Positions 1 to 6,194 of a stretch of DNA of 9,502 bases are shown in pieces. The position numbers were made by a program, and so were the translations under genes. Location of the stretch: NCBI GenBank assembly GCA_015494675.1, contig WGAW01000064.1:1-9502 (forward strand), given 5' to 3'. Position 1 is the stretch's first letter. Each line of letters opens with the position of its first letter. The notes beneath the pieces are model-generated. The model made no database searches. It saw only the letters and a list, made by a program, of their open reading frames with translations, and had not been told where the DNA came from. Origin of the DNA: Hydrogenimonas sp. (GTDB taxonomy: Bacteria; Campylobacterota; Campylobacteria; Campylobacterales; Hydrogenimonadaceae).

Positions 1-391
1 AAGCGCGATCGCCGGAGGCGGACGGTACAACCGCCTCGTAGAGTTTCTCGGCGGAAAGCCCACACCCGCGGTGGGCTTCGCGCTCGGAATCGAACGTATC
101 ATCGAACTCGTAAAGCTCCCGGAAAGAGGCAGAAGCGGAATCTACCTCGGCTTCATGGAGCCCGAAGCGATAGGGACGATTTTGAAAATAGCTCATAAAA
201 AGCGTGCCGAAGAGAGGGTCTATGTGGAGTATTCGAAACGCTCCTTGAAAGCGCACCTCAAAGCCGCCGACAGGATGGGAGCAAAAATCTGCGCCGTAAT
301 CGGCGAAGAGGAGTTTCAAAACTCCGAGATCTGGATAAAAGATCTCGAGACCAAAGAGGAGCGGCGGGTTGGAGTCGATCGGTTTGAGTGA
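1..391 (+). CDS. hisS: Histidyl-tRNA synthetase, C-terminal part (5' truncated)
   Basis: HisRS charges tRNA-His with histidine in the cytoplasm. The reading frame is open from the window edge (first full codon at base 2) to TGA at 389-391, giving about 129 residues, so only the end of a roughly 400-residue enzyme is present. The visible part starts with the glycine-rich active-site segment AGGGRYNRL and runs into class II motif 3, GFALGIERI, whose arginine contacts ATP. The last ~90 residues match the alpha/beta anticodon-binding domain: [22 protein letters not shown] followed by CAVIGEEEF and the closing RRVGVDRF. The stop codon lies inside the following speA frame, so the two genes overlap and are probably co-transcribed and translationally coupled. 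The family assignment is firm; the N-terminus and promoter are outside the window. Confidence 0.97.
   Translation, partial: SAIAGGGRYNRLVEFLGGKPTPAVGFALGIERIIELVKLPERGRSGIYLGFMEPEAIGTILKIAHKKRAEERVYVEYSKRSLKAHLKAADRMGAKICAVIGEEEFQNSEIWIKDLETKEERRVGVDRFE
355..361 (+). promoter_or_regulatory. Ribosome binding site for the TTG start of speA
   Basis: AGAGGAG lies seven bases before TTG 369, inside the hisS coding sequence. It favours this start over the TTG at 384, which has only GGAG at 371-374. Both sites sit in the overlap and could serve coupled translation. Confidence 0.45.
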
Positions 392-2240
392 TCCGGCCAA
401 AGTGTACGGCATCGACAGTTGGGGAGAGAACAATTTCATCGTCGAAGATGGAGTGGTAAAGATAAACCACGGATGCAGACCATCTCTTGTCGAAATCACA
501 AAAAAGTTGCGGAAAGACGGCTTCAAAGGGCCGCTGCTTCTGCGCTTCCCCCACCTGGCCGAAAAGAGTGTGAGAAGACTCTTTTCACACTTCGAGAGGG
601 CAAAAGAGGAGTTCGGGTACGGCGGCAAATTCAAAGCCGTTTTTCCGCTCAAGGTAAACCAACTTCCCGGCTTCGTCATCCCGCTGACAGAGGCGACGAA
701 AGATCTCGACTACGGACTCGAAGCGGGTAGTAAAGGCGAACTGATCCTCGCGATGGCCTACACCAACCTTGGAAAGCCCATAACGGTCAACGGCTTCAAA
801 GACCGCGAGATGATAAGCATAGGTTTTCTTGCCGCAAAGATGGGGCACAACATAACGCTCACAATCGAAGGAATCAACGAGCTGGAGCTTATCATCAAAG
901 AGGCGTCAAGGCTTGGCACCCCTGTTCCCAAGATAGGGCTTAGAATCAGACTCCACACAGGCGGGATAGGCATATGGGCGAAAAGCGGCGGCTACAGCTC
1001 CAAATTCGGCCTCACATCGACCGAACTGCTTGAAGCCATGGATCTTCTGAAAAAGCACAATCTGACCGACAGGCTCTCGATGATCCACTTCCATATAGGG
1101 TCTCAGATGAACCACATCTCACCGCTCAAAAAGGCTATCCGGGAAGCGGGCAACATATATGCCGAGCTCAGAAAGATGGGTGCCGACAACCTTCGCGCCA
1201 TCAACATAGGAGGCGGGCTCGCCGTGGAGTACAGCCAACACGAGGGGCGTTCGAGCAGAAACTATACGATCGAGGAGTTCACCAACGATGTCGTCTTTCT
1301 CCTCAAAGAGATTTCCGAATCGAAAGGTGTCAGGGAACCGACCATCTTTACAGAATCGGGACGATTCGTCGCCGCGGCCCATGCGGTGCTTGTAGCCCCG
1401 GTTCTGGAGCTCTTCAGCCAGGAGTACAGCGAAAAGATACTACGCCTGAAAGAGAGGAACCCCCCGCTTGTACAGGAGCTGTACGACCTCTACACCACTA
1501 TCACCTCCAAAAATGCCAGAGAGTACCTACACGATGCGCTGGACCATATGGAGTCTCTCCTGACGCTCTTCGACCTGGGCTATATAGACCTGACCGACCG
1601 TGCCAACACCGAAACTCTGGTACATCTCATAATCAAAAAGGCGCTTGAACTGCTGAGGGAGAAGCCTTCGAAAGAGATTAGAGACATTCTCGACAGGGTC
1701 CAGGAGCACTACCTTGTAAACTTCTCTATCTTTCAATCGCTTCCCGACTATTGGGGTCTGGGCCAGAGATTCCCTGTGATGCCGCTCGACAGGCTCCAAA
1801 AACGCCCTACCAGATCGGCCAGTCTCTGGGATATTACGTGCGACAGCGACGGAGAGATCGATTTCGACATCGATACACCCCTCTACCTGCACGATGTGGA
1901 TGTGCAGAGGGAGGAGTACTTTCTCGGATTTTTCAATGTAGGAGCCTATCAGGAGGTGCTGGGAATGCGACACAATCTCTTCACGCATCCGACCGAAGCA
2001 ACGATCCGTTTCGACGAAAGCGGGAAGTACACCATCGAAAACATACTTGAGGCTCAAAACATAATTGATGTACTCGACGATTTCGATTACGACACAAGAG
2101 AGATAGAGCGCAGAATCAGGGAGCAGATAGAGAACTCTGCTACAATAAAAGATGACGAGCGAAAAGAGATACTCGGCGAGCTTTATCTCTACTTAAGTGA
2201 AAATGGATATCTTAGAACCATAAATTTCGACGAGCCGTAA
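369..2240 (+). CDS. speA: Biosynthetic arginine decarboxylase (PLP-dependent)
   Basis: SpeA converts arginine to agmatine and CO2, the first step of the agmatine route to putrescine and spermidine. The 623-residue product is close to the usual 630-660 for this fold III (alanine racemase-like) family. K95 in VFPLKVNQ fits the PLP Schiff-base lysine. HFHIGSQ (240-246), the phosphate-binding NIGGGL (279-284) and TESGR (328-332) line the barrel. [16 protein letters not shown] and the ITCDSDG segment (C491) form the C-terminal part of the active site. The start is not ATG: TTG at 369 has AGAGGAG at 355-361, seven bases upstream. A second in-frame TTG at 384, with GGAG at 371-374, would shorten the protein by five residues. 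The frame overlaps the hisS end by 23 bp, or 8 bp with the later start. The function is clear; the exact start is not. Confidence 0.97.
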   Translation: MESIGLSDPAKVYGIDSWGENNFIVEDGVVKINHGCRPSLVEITKKLRKDGFKGPLLLRFPHLAEKSVRRLFSHFERAKEEFGYGGKFKAVFPLKVNQLPGFVIPLTEATKDLDYGLEAGSKGELILAMAYTNLGKPITVNGFKDREMISIGFLAAKMGHNITLTIEGINELELIIKEASRLGTPVPKIGLRIRLHTGGIGIWAKSGGYSSKFGLTSTELLEAMDLLKKHNLTDRLSMIHFHIGSQMNHISPLKKAIREAGNIYAELRKMGADNLRAINIGGGLAVEYSQHEGRSSRNYTIEEFTNDVVFLLKEISESKGVREPTIFTESGRFVAAAHAVLVAPVLELFSQEYSEKILRLKERNPPLVQELYDLYTTITSKNAREYLHDALDHMESLLTLFDLGYIDLTDRANTETLVHLIIKKALELLREKPSKEIRDILDRVQEHYLVNFSIFQSLPDYWGLGQRFPVMPLDRLQKRPTRSASLWDITCDSDGEIDFDIDTPLYLHDVDVQREEYFLGFFNVGAYQEVLGMRHNLFTHPTEATIRFDESGKYTIENILEAQNIIDVLDDFDYDTREIERRIREQIENSATIKDDERKEILGELYLYLSENGYLRTINFDEP

Positions 2241-2307
2241 ACTTTACGTTTTGCGACAATATATATTCGGCAACGTCAGCGAAGCAGTGCGTTGCATAAG
2301 ATCAAAC

Positions 2308-2316
2308 GGAAGGAGG
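2308..2316 (+). promoter_or_regulatory. Strong Shine-Dalgarno that sets a GTG start for cysE
   Basis: GGAAGGAGG ends five bases before GTG 2322. It is the strongest ribosome binding site seen in the window. It argues against the longer reading from TTG 2292, which would place this purine block inside the coding region and has no comparable site of its own. Confidence 0.75.
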
Positions 2317-2321
2317 CCGAT

Positions 2322-3026
2322 GTGCCCTCGCTTGTGCGACTGATTATAGAAGATATAAACAGTATATATCGAAGAGATCCTGCTATCAGGTCGAGAATAG
2401 AGATCTTTTTCAACTATCCCGGTGTTTGGGCGATAGCGAACTATAGAATAGCCCACAAACTCCACACTAAAGGGTTCGCACTGCTTGCAAGAATGTGGAT
2501 GGGGATAGCCCAGCTCTTTACAAACATAGACATCCACCCCGCGGCAACAATCGGAAGGCGAGTCTTCATTGACCACGGCATAGGCGTCGTAATCGGCGAA
2601 ACGGCCATCGTGGGCGACGATGTGACGATATACCAGGGGGTCACTCTCGGGGGCGTATCTCTGCATCCCGGCAAGCGCCACCCTACCGTCGAAAACGGCG
2701 TCGTCATAGGGGCCGGTGCCAAAATACTGGGCAATATAACGATAGGTGCAAACTCCAAAATCGGAGCCAACTCGGTCGTGGTACGATCCGTTCCGCCCGA
2801 ATCCACGGCTATCGGAATACCGGCAAAGGTGATAACCAAAGGGCGCGACAAAAGCCCCCTAAGCCACAACAAACTTCCCGATATAGACAAGGAGCTCTTC
2901 GAATACCTGCTAAAGCGTGTCGCCGTCATAGAGCACATTCTAGCCCCCGAGCACAAAGAGCTCCTCGAAGAGGATCAGAAACTCGACGAGATATACGACG
3001 CCTTTATAAAATCGATCAAAAACTGA
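2322..3026 (+). CDS. cysE: Serine O-acetyltransferase
   Basis: CysE transfers acetyl from acetyl-CoA to serine, giving O-acetylserine for cysteine synthesis. With the GTG start the product is 234 residues, a compact form compared with about 273 in E. coli. A short helical N-terminal domain ([17 protein letters not shown]) leads into the left-handed beta-helix: DIHPAATIG, then [17 protein letters not shown] and VTLGG. D70 and H85 keep the spacing of the E. coli catalytic pair D143/H158, and the [10 protein letters not shown] loop carries the substrate-binding histidine. Later hexapeptide turns are [16 protein letters not shown] and GIPAKVI. The tail after about residue 180 is charged and ends in lysine-asparagine, not the terminal isoleucine that docks into cysteine synthase in E. 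coli. A frame from TTG 2292 would add ten residues. It lies 81 bp after speA on the same strand. Confidence 0.96.
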   Translation: MPSLVRLIIEDINSIYRRDPAIRSRIEIFFNYPGVWAIANYRIAHKLHTKGFALLARMWMGIAQLFTNIDIHPAATIGRRVFIDHGIGVVIGETAIVGDDVTIYQGVTLGGVSLHPGKRHPTVENGVVIGAGAKILGNITIGANSKIGANSVVVRSVPPESTAIGIPAKVITKGRDKSPLSHNKLPDIDKELFEYLLKRVAVIEHILAPEHKELLEEDQKLDEIYDAFIKSIKN

Positions 3027-3050
3027 TCCGAAACTCTGATCTAACTGATT

Positions 3051-3160
3051 TTACGCAGAAGGCGTAAAATCGTCTCGAAATCTTGGATTTCGGAGCTTCA
3101 GGGGGTTGTAGGGCCGCTCACCCCCTGCCGAATTGCGGGCTTTGCCCGGAATTTGCGTAA
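3051..3160 (+). repeat. Dispersed 110-bp hairpin-rich repeat, copy 1
   Basis: This element fills the gap between the converging cysE and guaD genes. It is bounded by TTACGCA and TGCGTAA, a 7-bp terminal inverted repeat. The reverse complement of 8501-8610 aligns to it with no gaps, 94 of 110 bases identical by hand count, and the last 30 bases are identical. It holds several stems. GATTTTACGC/GCGTAAAATC at 3047-3056/3062-3071 is a perfect 10-bp stem with an AGAAG loop. GAAATC/GATTTC lies around 3077-3091, and CAGGGGG/CCCCCTG at 3099-3105/3121-3127. An AATTGCGGGC/GCCCGGAATT hairpin with a TTT loop and one mismatch lies at 3131-3153. No ORF or transposase is inside. It resembles REP or MITE-type intergenic elements; I do not recognise the family. 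Confidence 0.8.
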
Positions 3161-3170
3161 CATGGATTGT

Positions 3171-3632
3171 CTAATACAGAATCTTGTTTGGATCTTCATA
3201 CCACTTCATAAAGACTCTTTTGCACGCATTCGAAGGCCGGTGCTCGAACTTTACGGGATCTTTCACTTTTTTGGCCGCAATATCGGTAATCAAAGAGTCG
3301 TCGAACCCGATGGCCGCCGACTCCTCTTTGGTGTTGCAGTAGACCACCTTTTCCAGATGTGCCCAGTGTATCGCCGCGAAGCACATGGGGCAGGGCTCCG
3401 CGGTAACATACATTACACACCCTTCTAGGTGAAACGTTTCAAGCCTCTGCGATGCCCTTCTTATAGCCACTATTTCCGCATGAGCGGTCGGGTCGTTGGT
3501 TTTGACCACCATGTTGTGGCCTTTCGCGATCACTTTTGAATCTTTGACTATGACGGCTCCGAACGGCCCGCCTTCACCCGCGTCTATCCCTTTTTCCGCC
3601 TCTTGCAGCGCAATTTCCATAAATCTGTCCAT
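3171..3632 (-). CDS. guaD: Guanine deaminase-type zinc nucleobase deaminase
   Basis: This 153-residue cytidine deaminase-fold enzyme carries the zinc site HAE (51-53), with E53 as proton shuttle, and PCPMC (80-84, cysteines C81 and C84). The N-terminal GGPFGAVIVKD, the NDPTAHAE block and especially GFDDSLI (109-115) resemble Bacillus subtilis GuaD (about 156 residues), which turns guanine into xanthine and ammonia. TadA tRNA deaminases share the zinc motifs but normally have a different C-terminal half, so guanine deaminase is preferred. The substrate is not proven by sequence. The ATG at 3632 aligns well with the family N-terminus; an in-frame ATG four codons on has no better ribosome site. 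The gene is divergent from the aminotransferase and convergent with cysE, so it is probably transcribed alone. Confidence 0.85.
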   Translation of the reverse strand: MDRFMEIALQEAEKGIDAGEGGPFGAVIVKDSKVIAKGHNMVVKTNDPTAHAEIVAIRRASQRLETFHLEGCVMYVTAEPCPMCFAAIHWAHLEKVVYCNTKEESAAIGFDDSLITDIAAKKVKDPVKFEHRPSNACKRVFMKWYEDPNKILY

Positions 3633-3637
3633 GAGAT

Positions 3638-3643
3638 ATTATA
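3638..3643 (-). promoter_or_regulatory. Possible -10 element (TATAAT) directly before guaD
   Basis: The minus strand reads TATAAT ending five bases before the guaD ATG at 3632. If used, transcription would start at or next to the start codon, giving a leaderless or very short-leader mRNA. This fits the absence of a clear Shine-Dalgarno sequence. No convincing -35 hexamer is visible, so the call is tentative. Confidence 0.4.
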
Positions 3644-3683
3644 ACCTGATATCCCGAAATAGAGCTATACTTAAAGCATGATT

Positions 3684-3690
3684 TGATAAA
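3684..3690 (+). promoter_or_regulatory. Possible promoter -10 region for the aminotransferase gene
   Basis: The AT-rich stretch TTTGATAAAAT around 3682-3692 could be a -10 region, about 25 bases before ATG 3714. An AAGG ribosome binding site lies at about 3703-3706. No clear -35 box is visible. The site lies in the 81-bp divergent gap with guaD. Confidence 0.3.
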
Positions 3691-3713
3691 ATCACAGTAA
3701 AAAAGGCCCGCAT

Positions 3714-4886
3714 ATGCTCTCAGACAGAATTCAGATACTATCGGAATCTCTCACTATGGCCATTACGGCACTGGCCCAGCAGCTCAAAAGAGAAGGTAGA
3801 GATATTCTCGGTTTTTCGGCAGGTGAACCCGACTTCGACACTCCCAAAGTAATCAAAGATGCCGCGATTCGCGCTATAGAGGAGGGTTTTACCAAATATA
3901 CACCGGTCGACGGAATTCCGGAACTCAAAGAGGCGATCGTCGAAAAACTGAAGCGCGATAACAACCTGAACTATACAACCGATCAAGTGATTGCCAGCAA
4001 CGGTGCGAAACAGTCGCTTTTCAACCTCTTTCAGGCCACAGTAAACCCGGGAGACGAAGTGATAATTCCGGCTCCGTACTGGGTTACCTACCCGGAACTC
4101 GTAAAATATTCGGGCGGAAAACCGGTGATTATCGAGACAGACGACGAGAGCGGCTTCAAGATCACGCCCAAACAGCTTGAAGACGCTATTACAGAAAAGA
4201 GCAGAATGGTGATTCTAACTTCACCTTCGAATCCCACGGGTGCCGTCTATACGGAAGAGGAGCTCGAAGCGATAGCGGATGTACTCAAAGGTACCGACAT
4301 TCTTGTTGCCAGCGACGAGATGTATGAAAAGCTGGTCTATGGCGGCACCGTATTCACGGCCGCCGCATCGATTAGCGACGATATGTTCGAAAGGACGGTC
4401 ACGATAAACGGCCTAAGCAAATCGGTAGCTATGACCGGGTGGCGTTTCGGATACTGTGCGGCCGCCGACAGGGAGCTGGTAAAGGCGATGAAGAAGCTCC
4501 AGAGCCAGAGCACCTCAAACATAAACTCGATAACGCAGATCGCCTCGATAAAAGGGCTCGACGGAAGCGCGGACGAAGATATAGAGATGATGAGAAGAGC
4601 GTTTGAATCAAGATGTGAAGAGTCTGTACGGCTCTTCAACGAAATAGAGGGGCTCTCGGTCATAAAACCGGACGGCGCCTTCTACCTTTTCGTCAACCAC
4701 AAAGCCGTGGAACCCGACTCGATGAAGTTCGCGAAGGCACTTTTGGAAAATGCCGGCGTCGCCGTGGTACCCGGCGCCGGATTCGGAACGGACGGTTACT
4801 TCCGCTTCAGTTTCGCTACCGATATCGATACAATCAGAACCGGAATTGAACGAATTGCGGATTTTGTCCGATCTTATCGGGAGTAG
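3714..4886 (+). CDS. aspB: Aspartate aminotransferase, class I (PLP-dependent)
   Basis: This 390-residue fold type I aminotransferase interconverts aspartate plus 2-oxoglutarate with oxaloacetate plus glutamate. FSAGEPDFDTP near the N-terminus and FTKYTPVDGIPELKEAI mark the bacterial subgroup found in Thermus, Bacillus and Campylobacter. Active-site residues are in place: N173 in SPSNPTG, D201 and Y204 in SDEMYEKL, the Schiff-base lysine K236 in NGLSKSVAMTGWRFGY, and R364 in FRFSFAT for the substrate alpha-carboxylate. The protein closely resembles Campylobacter AspB; databases also call this family aspC. Some members accept other amino or keto acids such as prephenate, which the sequence cannot settle. 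ATG 3714 has AAGG about seven bases upstream. The EAL/HDOD gene starts 31 bp after the stop and probably shares its mRNA. Confidence 0.93.
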   Translation: MLSDRIQILSESLTMAITALAQQLKREGRDILGFSAGEPDFDTPKVIKDAAIRAIEEGFTKYTPVDGIPELKEAIVEKLKRDNNLNYTTDQVIASNGAKQSLFNLFQATVNPGDEVIIPAPYWVTYPELVKYSGGKPVIIETDDESGFKITPKQLEDAITEKSRMVILTSPSNPTGAVYTEEELEAIADVLKGTDILVASDEMYEKLVYGGTVFTAAASISDDMFERTVTINGLSKSVAMTGWRFGYCAAADRELVKAMKKLQSQSTSNINSITQIASIKGLDGSADEDIEMMRRAFESRCEESVRLFNEIEGLSVIKPDGAFYLFVNHKAVEPDSMKFAKALLENAGVAVVPGAGFGTDGYFRFSFATDIDTIRTGIERIADFVRSYRE

Positions 4887-4917
4887 TTTCAGCGTCTAAA
4901 CCAACGAAAGAGAGAAT

Positions 4918-6165
4918 ATGGATGCCTTCTATATTGCAAGACAACCGGTCATAGACCGTAACAACCGCGTATTCGCCTACGAGATACTCTTCAGGGGCAA
5001 GCAGCCAACGGAGGATCTCGACCGCGGAACGGTCATGACAGCGACCGCCATAAACAACCTGATAAACGTAATCGGTGTCGAAGATGTAATAGGTCCGCAT
5101 CTGGGTATTATAAAGATTACACCCCTTTTCATCACCAGAAAACTGATAGAGGCTCTTCCGAAAGAGCGTCTCATATTCGCACTCTTCGAAGAGGACCTCA
5201 CGAACCCGGAACTTCTGCAGACTCTCAAAAGATACAGGGAGGACGGCTATACGTTTGCACTAAATGATCTACGGGATCTCGCCGTGCTCAACGATGAGGA
5301 TATTCTGGATATAGTGTCATATATAAAGATCGACCATGAGGCGATGGACGAGGGACAGATAGGCGAAGCTGTCGGAATCGCTAAAGAGCACGGTATAAAA
5401 ACGATCTGCTCGAAGATAGAGACAAGAAGTGCGCATAAAGAGATGGAGCGGATGGAGTGCGACTATTTCCAGGGGTACTTTTTCAGCGAACCGGAGATTT
5501 TGGAGGAGCAGCCGATCAGGGCGGAAACAGGCTCGATCCTGATGCTCTGGAATCTTATCAGAAACGACGCCTCCACCGATGAACTGGTCGCCGCTTTCGA
5601 GCGCGAACATGCGATCACGCTGCAGCTTCTGCGCTTTATAAACTCACCCTTTTTCTCTCTTCGCCAGACCGTAACATCCATCAGGCACCTGATCACCCTG
5701 CTGGGACGAAACCAACTTTCGCAGTGGCTTCTGGTGATGCTCTTTGCCAAAGAGAGCCAGGGACAAAACGGCAACCATCCTCTGGTGCTTATGGTCATAA
5801 ACAGGACGGAGCTGATGGTGGGACTTCTGAAGCTTATAAAACCGGGGGCTTCGAAATCGGAACATGAGACGGCATACCTCGTAGGAATGCTCTCTCTGAT
5901 ACACCTCATCTTCCACCGTCCGCCCAGGGAGATACTGCACCACCTTCACGTATCCGAAGAGATAGAGAATGCGCTCTTCGAAGGCAACAACATCTACGGC
6001 ACCCTTCTGAACATGGTCAGGATCATAGAGAACAACGACATAGCGAAGATGAACGCCATGATGCAGAAGTACAGCCTCAGTACCAAGGAGATCAACCTCC
6101 TGTCACTCGAAGCGATGAAGAAGGTCAACGCCTTCGACGAGGCGCTGAAGTCCATGCAGGGGTAG
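4918..6165 (+). CDS. YuxH-like EAL/HDOD signalling protein with degenerate EAL domain
   Basis: This 415-residue cytoplasmic protein has two domains. Residues about 1-200 are an EAL-type barrel (ARQPVIDRNNRVFAYEILFRG at the start, IKID at 136-139, FQGYFF at 184-189). Residues about 205-390 are an HDOD domain (LLRFINSPFFSLRQTVTSIRHLITLLG, then LSQWLLVMLF). The EAL signature reads E22-I-L, and the metal-binding DDFGTG loop is replaced by LNDLRD (116-121). It is therefore probably a c-di-GMP binder or a protein-interaction module and not an active phosphodiesterase. The arrangement is that of B. subtilis YuxH; roles in this family are mostly unknown, and some HDOD proteins act in motility or stress signalling. 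ATG 4918 follows AAAGAGAG. It lies 31 bp after the aminotransferase and ends four bases from the opposing metE stop. Confidence 0.9.
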   Translation: MDAFYIARQPVIDRNNRVFAYEILFRGKQPTEDLDRGTVMTATAINNLINVIGVEDVIGPHLGIIKITPLFITRKLIEALPKERLIFALFEEDLTNPELLQTLKRYREDGYTFALNDLRDLAVLNDEDILDIVSYIKIDHEAMDEGQIGEAVGIAKEHGIKTICSKIETRSAHKEMERMECDYFQGYFFSEPEILEEQPIRAETGSILMLWNLIRNDASTDELVAAFEREHAITLQLLRFINSPFFSLRQTVTSIRHLITLLGRNQLSQWLLVMLFAKESQGQNGNHPLVLMVINRTELMVGLLKLIKPGASKSEHETAYLVGMLSLIHLIFHRPPREILHHLHVSEEIENALFEGNNIYGTLLNMVRIIENNDIAKMNAMMQKYSLSTKEINLLSLEAMKKVNAFDEALKSMQG

Positions 6166-6194
6166 CGCATCATAGTGATGCGCGTACCTTTTTT
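6165..6194 (+). terminator. Intrinsic terminator of the aspB-EAL/HDOD unit, overlapping the metE end
   Basis: GCGCATCA (6165-6172) and TGATGCGC (6176-6183) form a perfect 8-bp stem with a three-base TAG loop. Six T residues follow at 6189-6194, after a five-base gap. The hairpin begins at the last base of the EAL/HDOD stop codon and runs into the final codons of metE on the other strand. The T-run supports termination of plus-strand transcripts. No T-run follows the hairpin on the minus strand, so it should be poorer for metE transcripts. The gap between stem and T-run makes it less than ideal. Confidence 0.6.

Noticed and set aside
1527..2057. A 176-codon minus-strand frame inside speA
   Set aside because: It lies entirely opposite conserved speA codons encoding the catalytic C-terminal region and shows no recognisable domain, so it is a shadow frame.
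2243..2267. A promoter between speA and cysE (TTTACG and TATATT)
   Set aside because: The spacing between the two boxes is only about 13 bases, and AT-rich hexamers are common, so a separate cysE promoter is not supported.
2292..2321. TTG 2292 as the cysE start
   Set aside because: It has no good ribosome binding site, while GGAAGGAGG is ideally placed for GTG 2322, and the extra residues are not typical of the family N-terminus.
3027..3170. An intrinsic terminator after cysE or guaD
   Set aside because: Several hairpins exist in the repeat here, but none is followed by a T-run on either strand, so they are described as part of the repeat only.
3171..3632. TadA (tRNA adenosine deaminase) as the identity of the deaminase
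   Set aside because: HAE and PCPMC are shared with TadA, but the NDPTAHAE block and the GFDDSLI segment resemble guanine deaminase, and the C-terminal half does not look like TadA.
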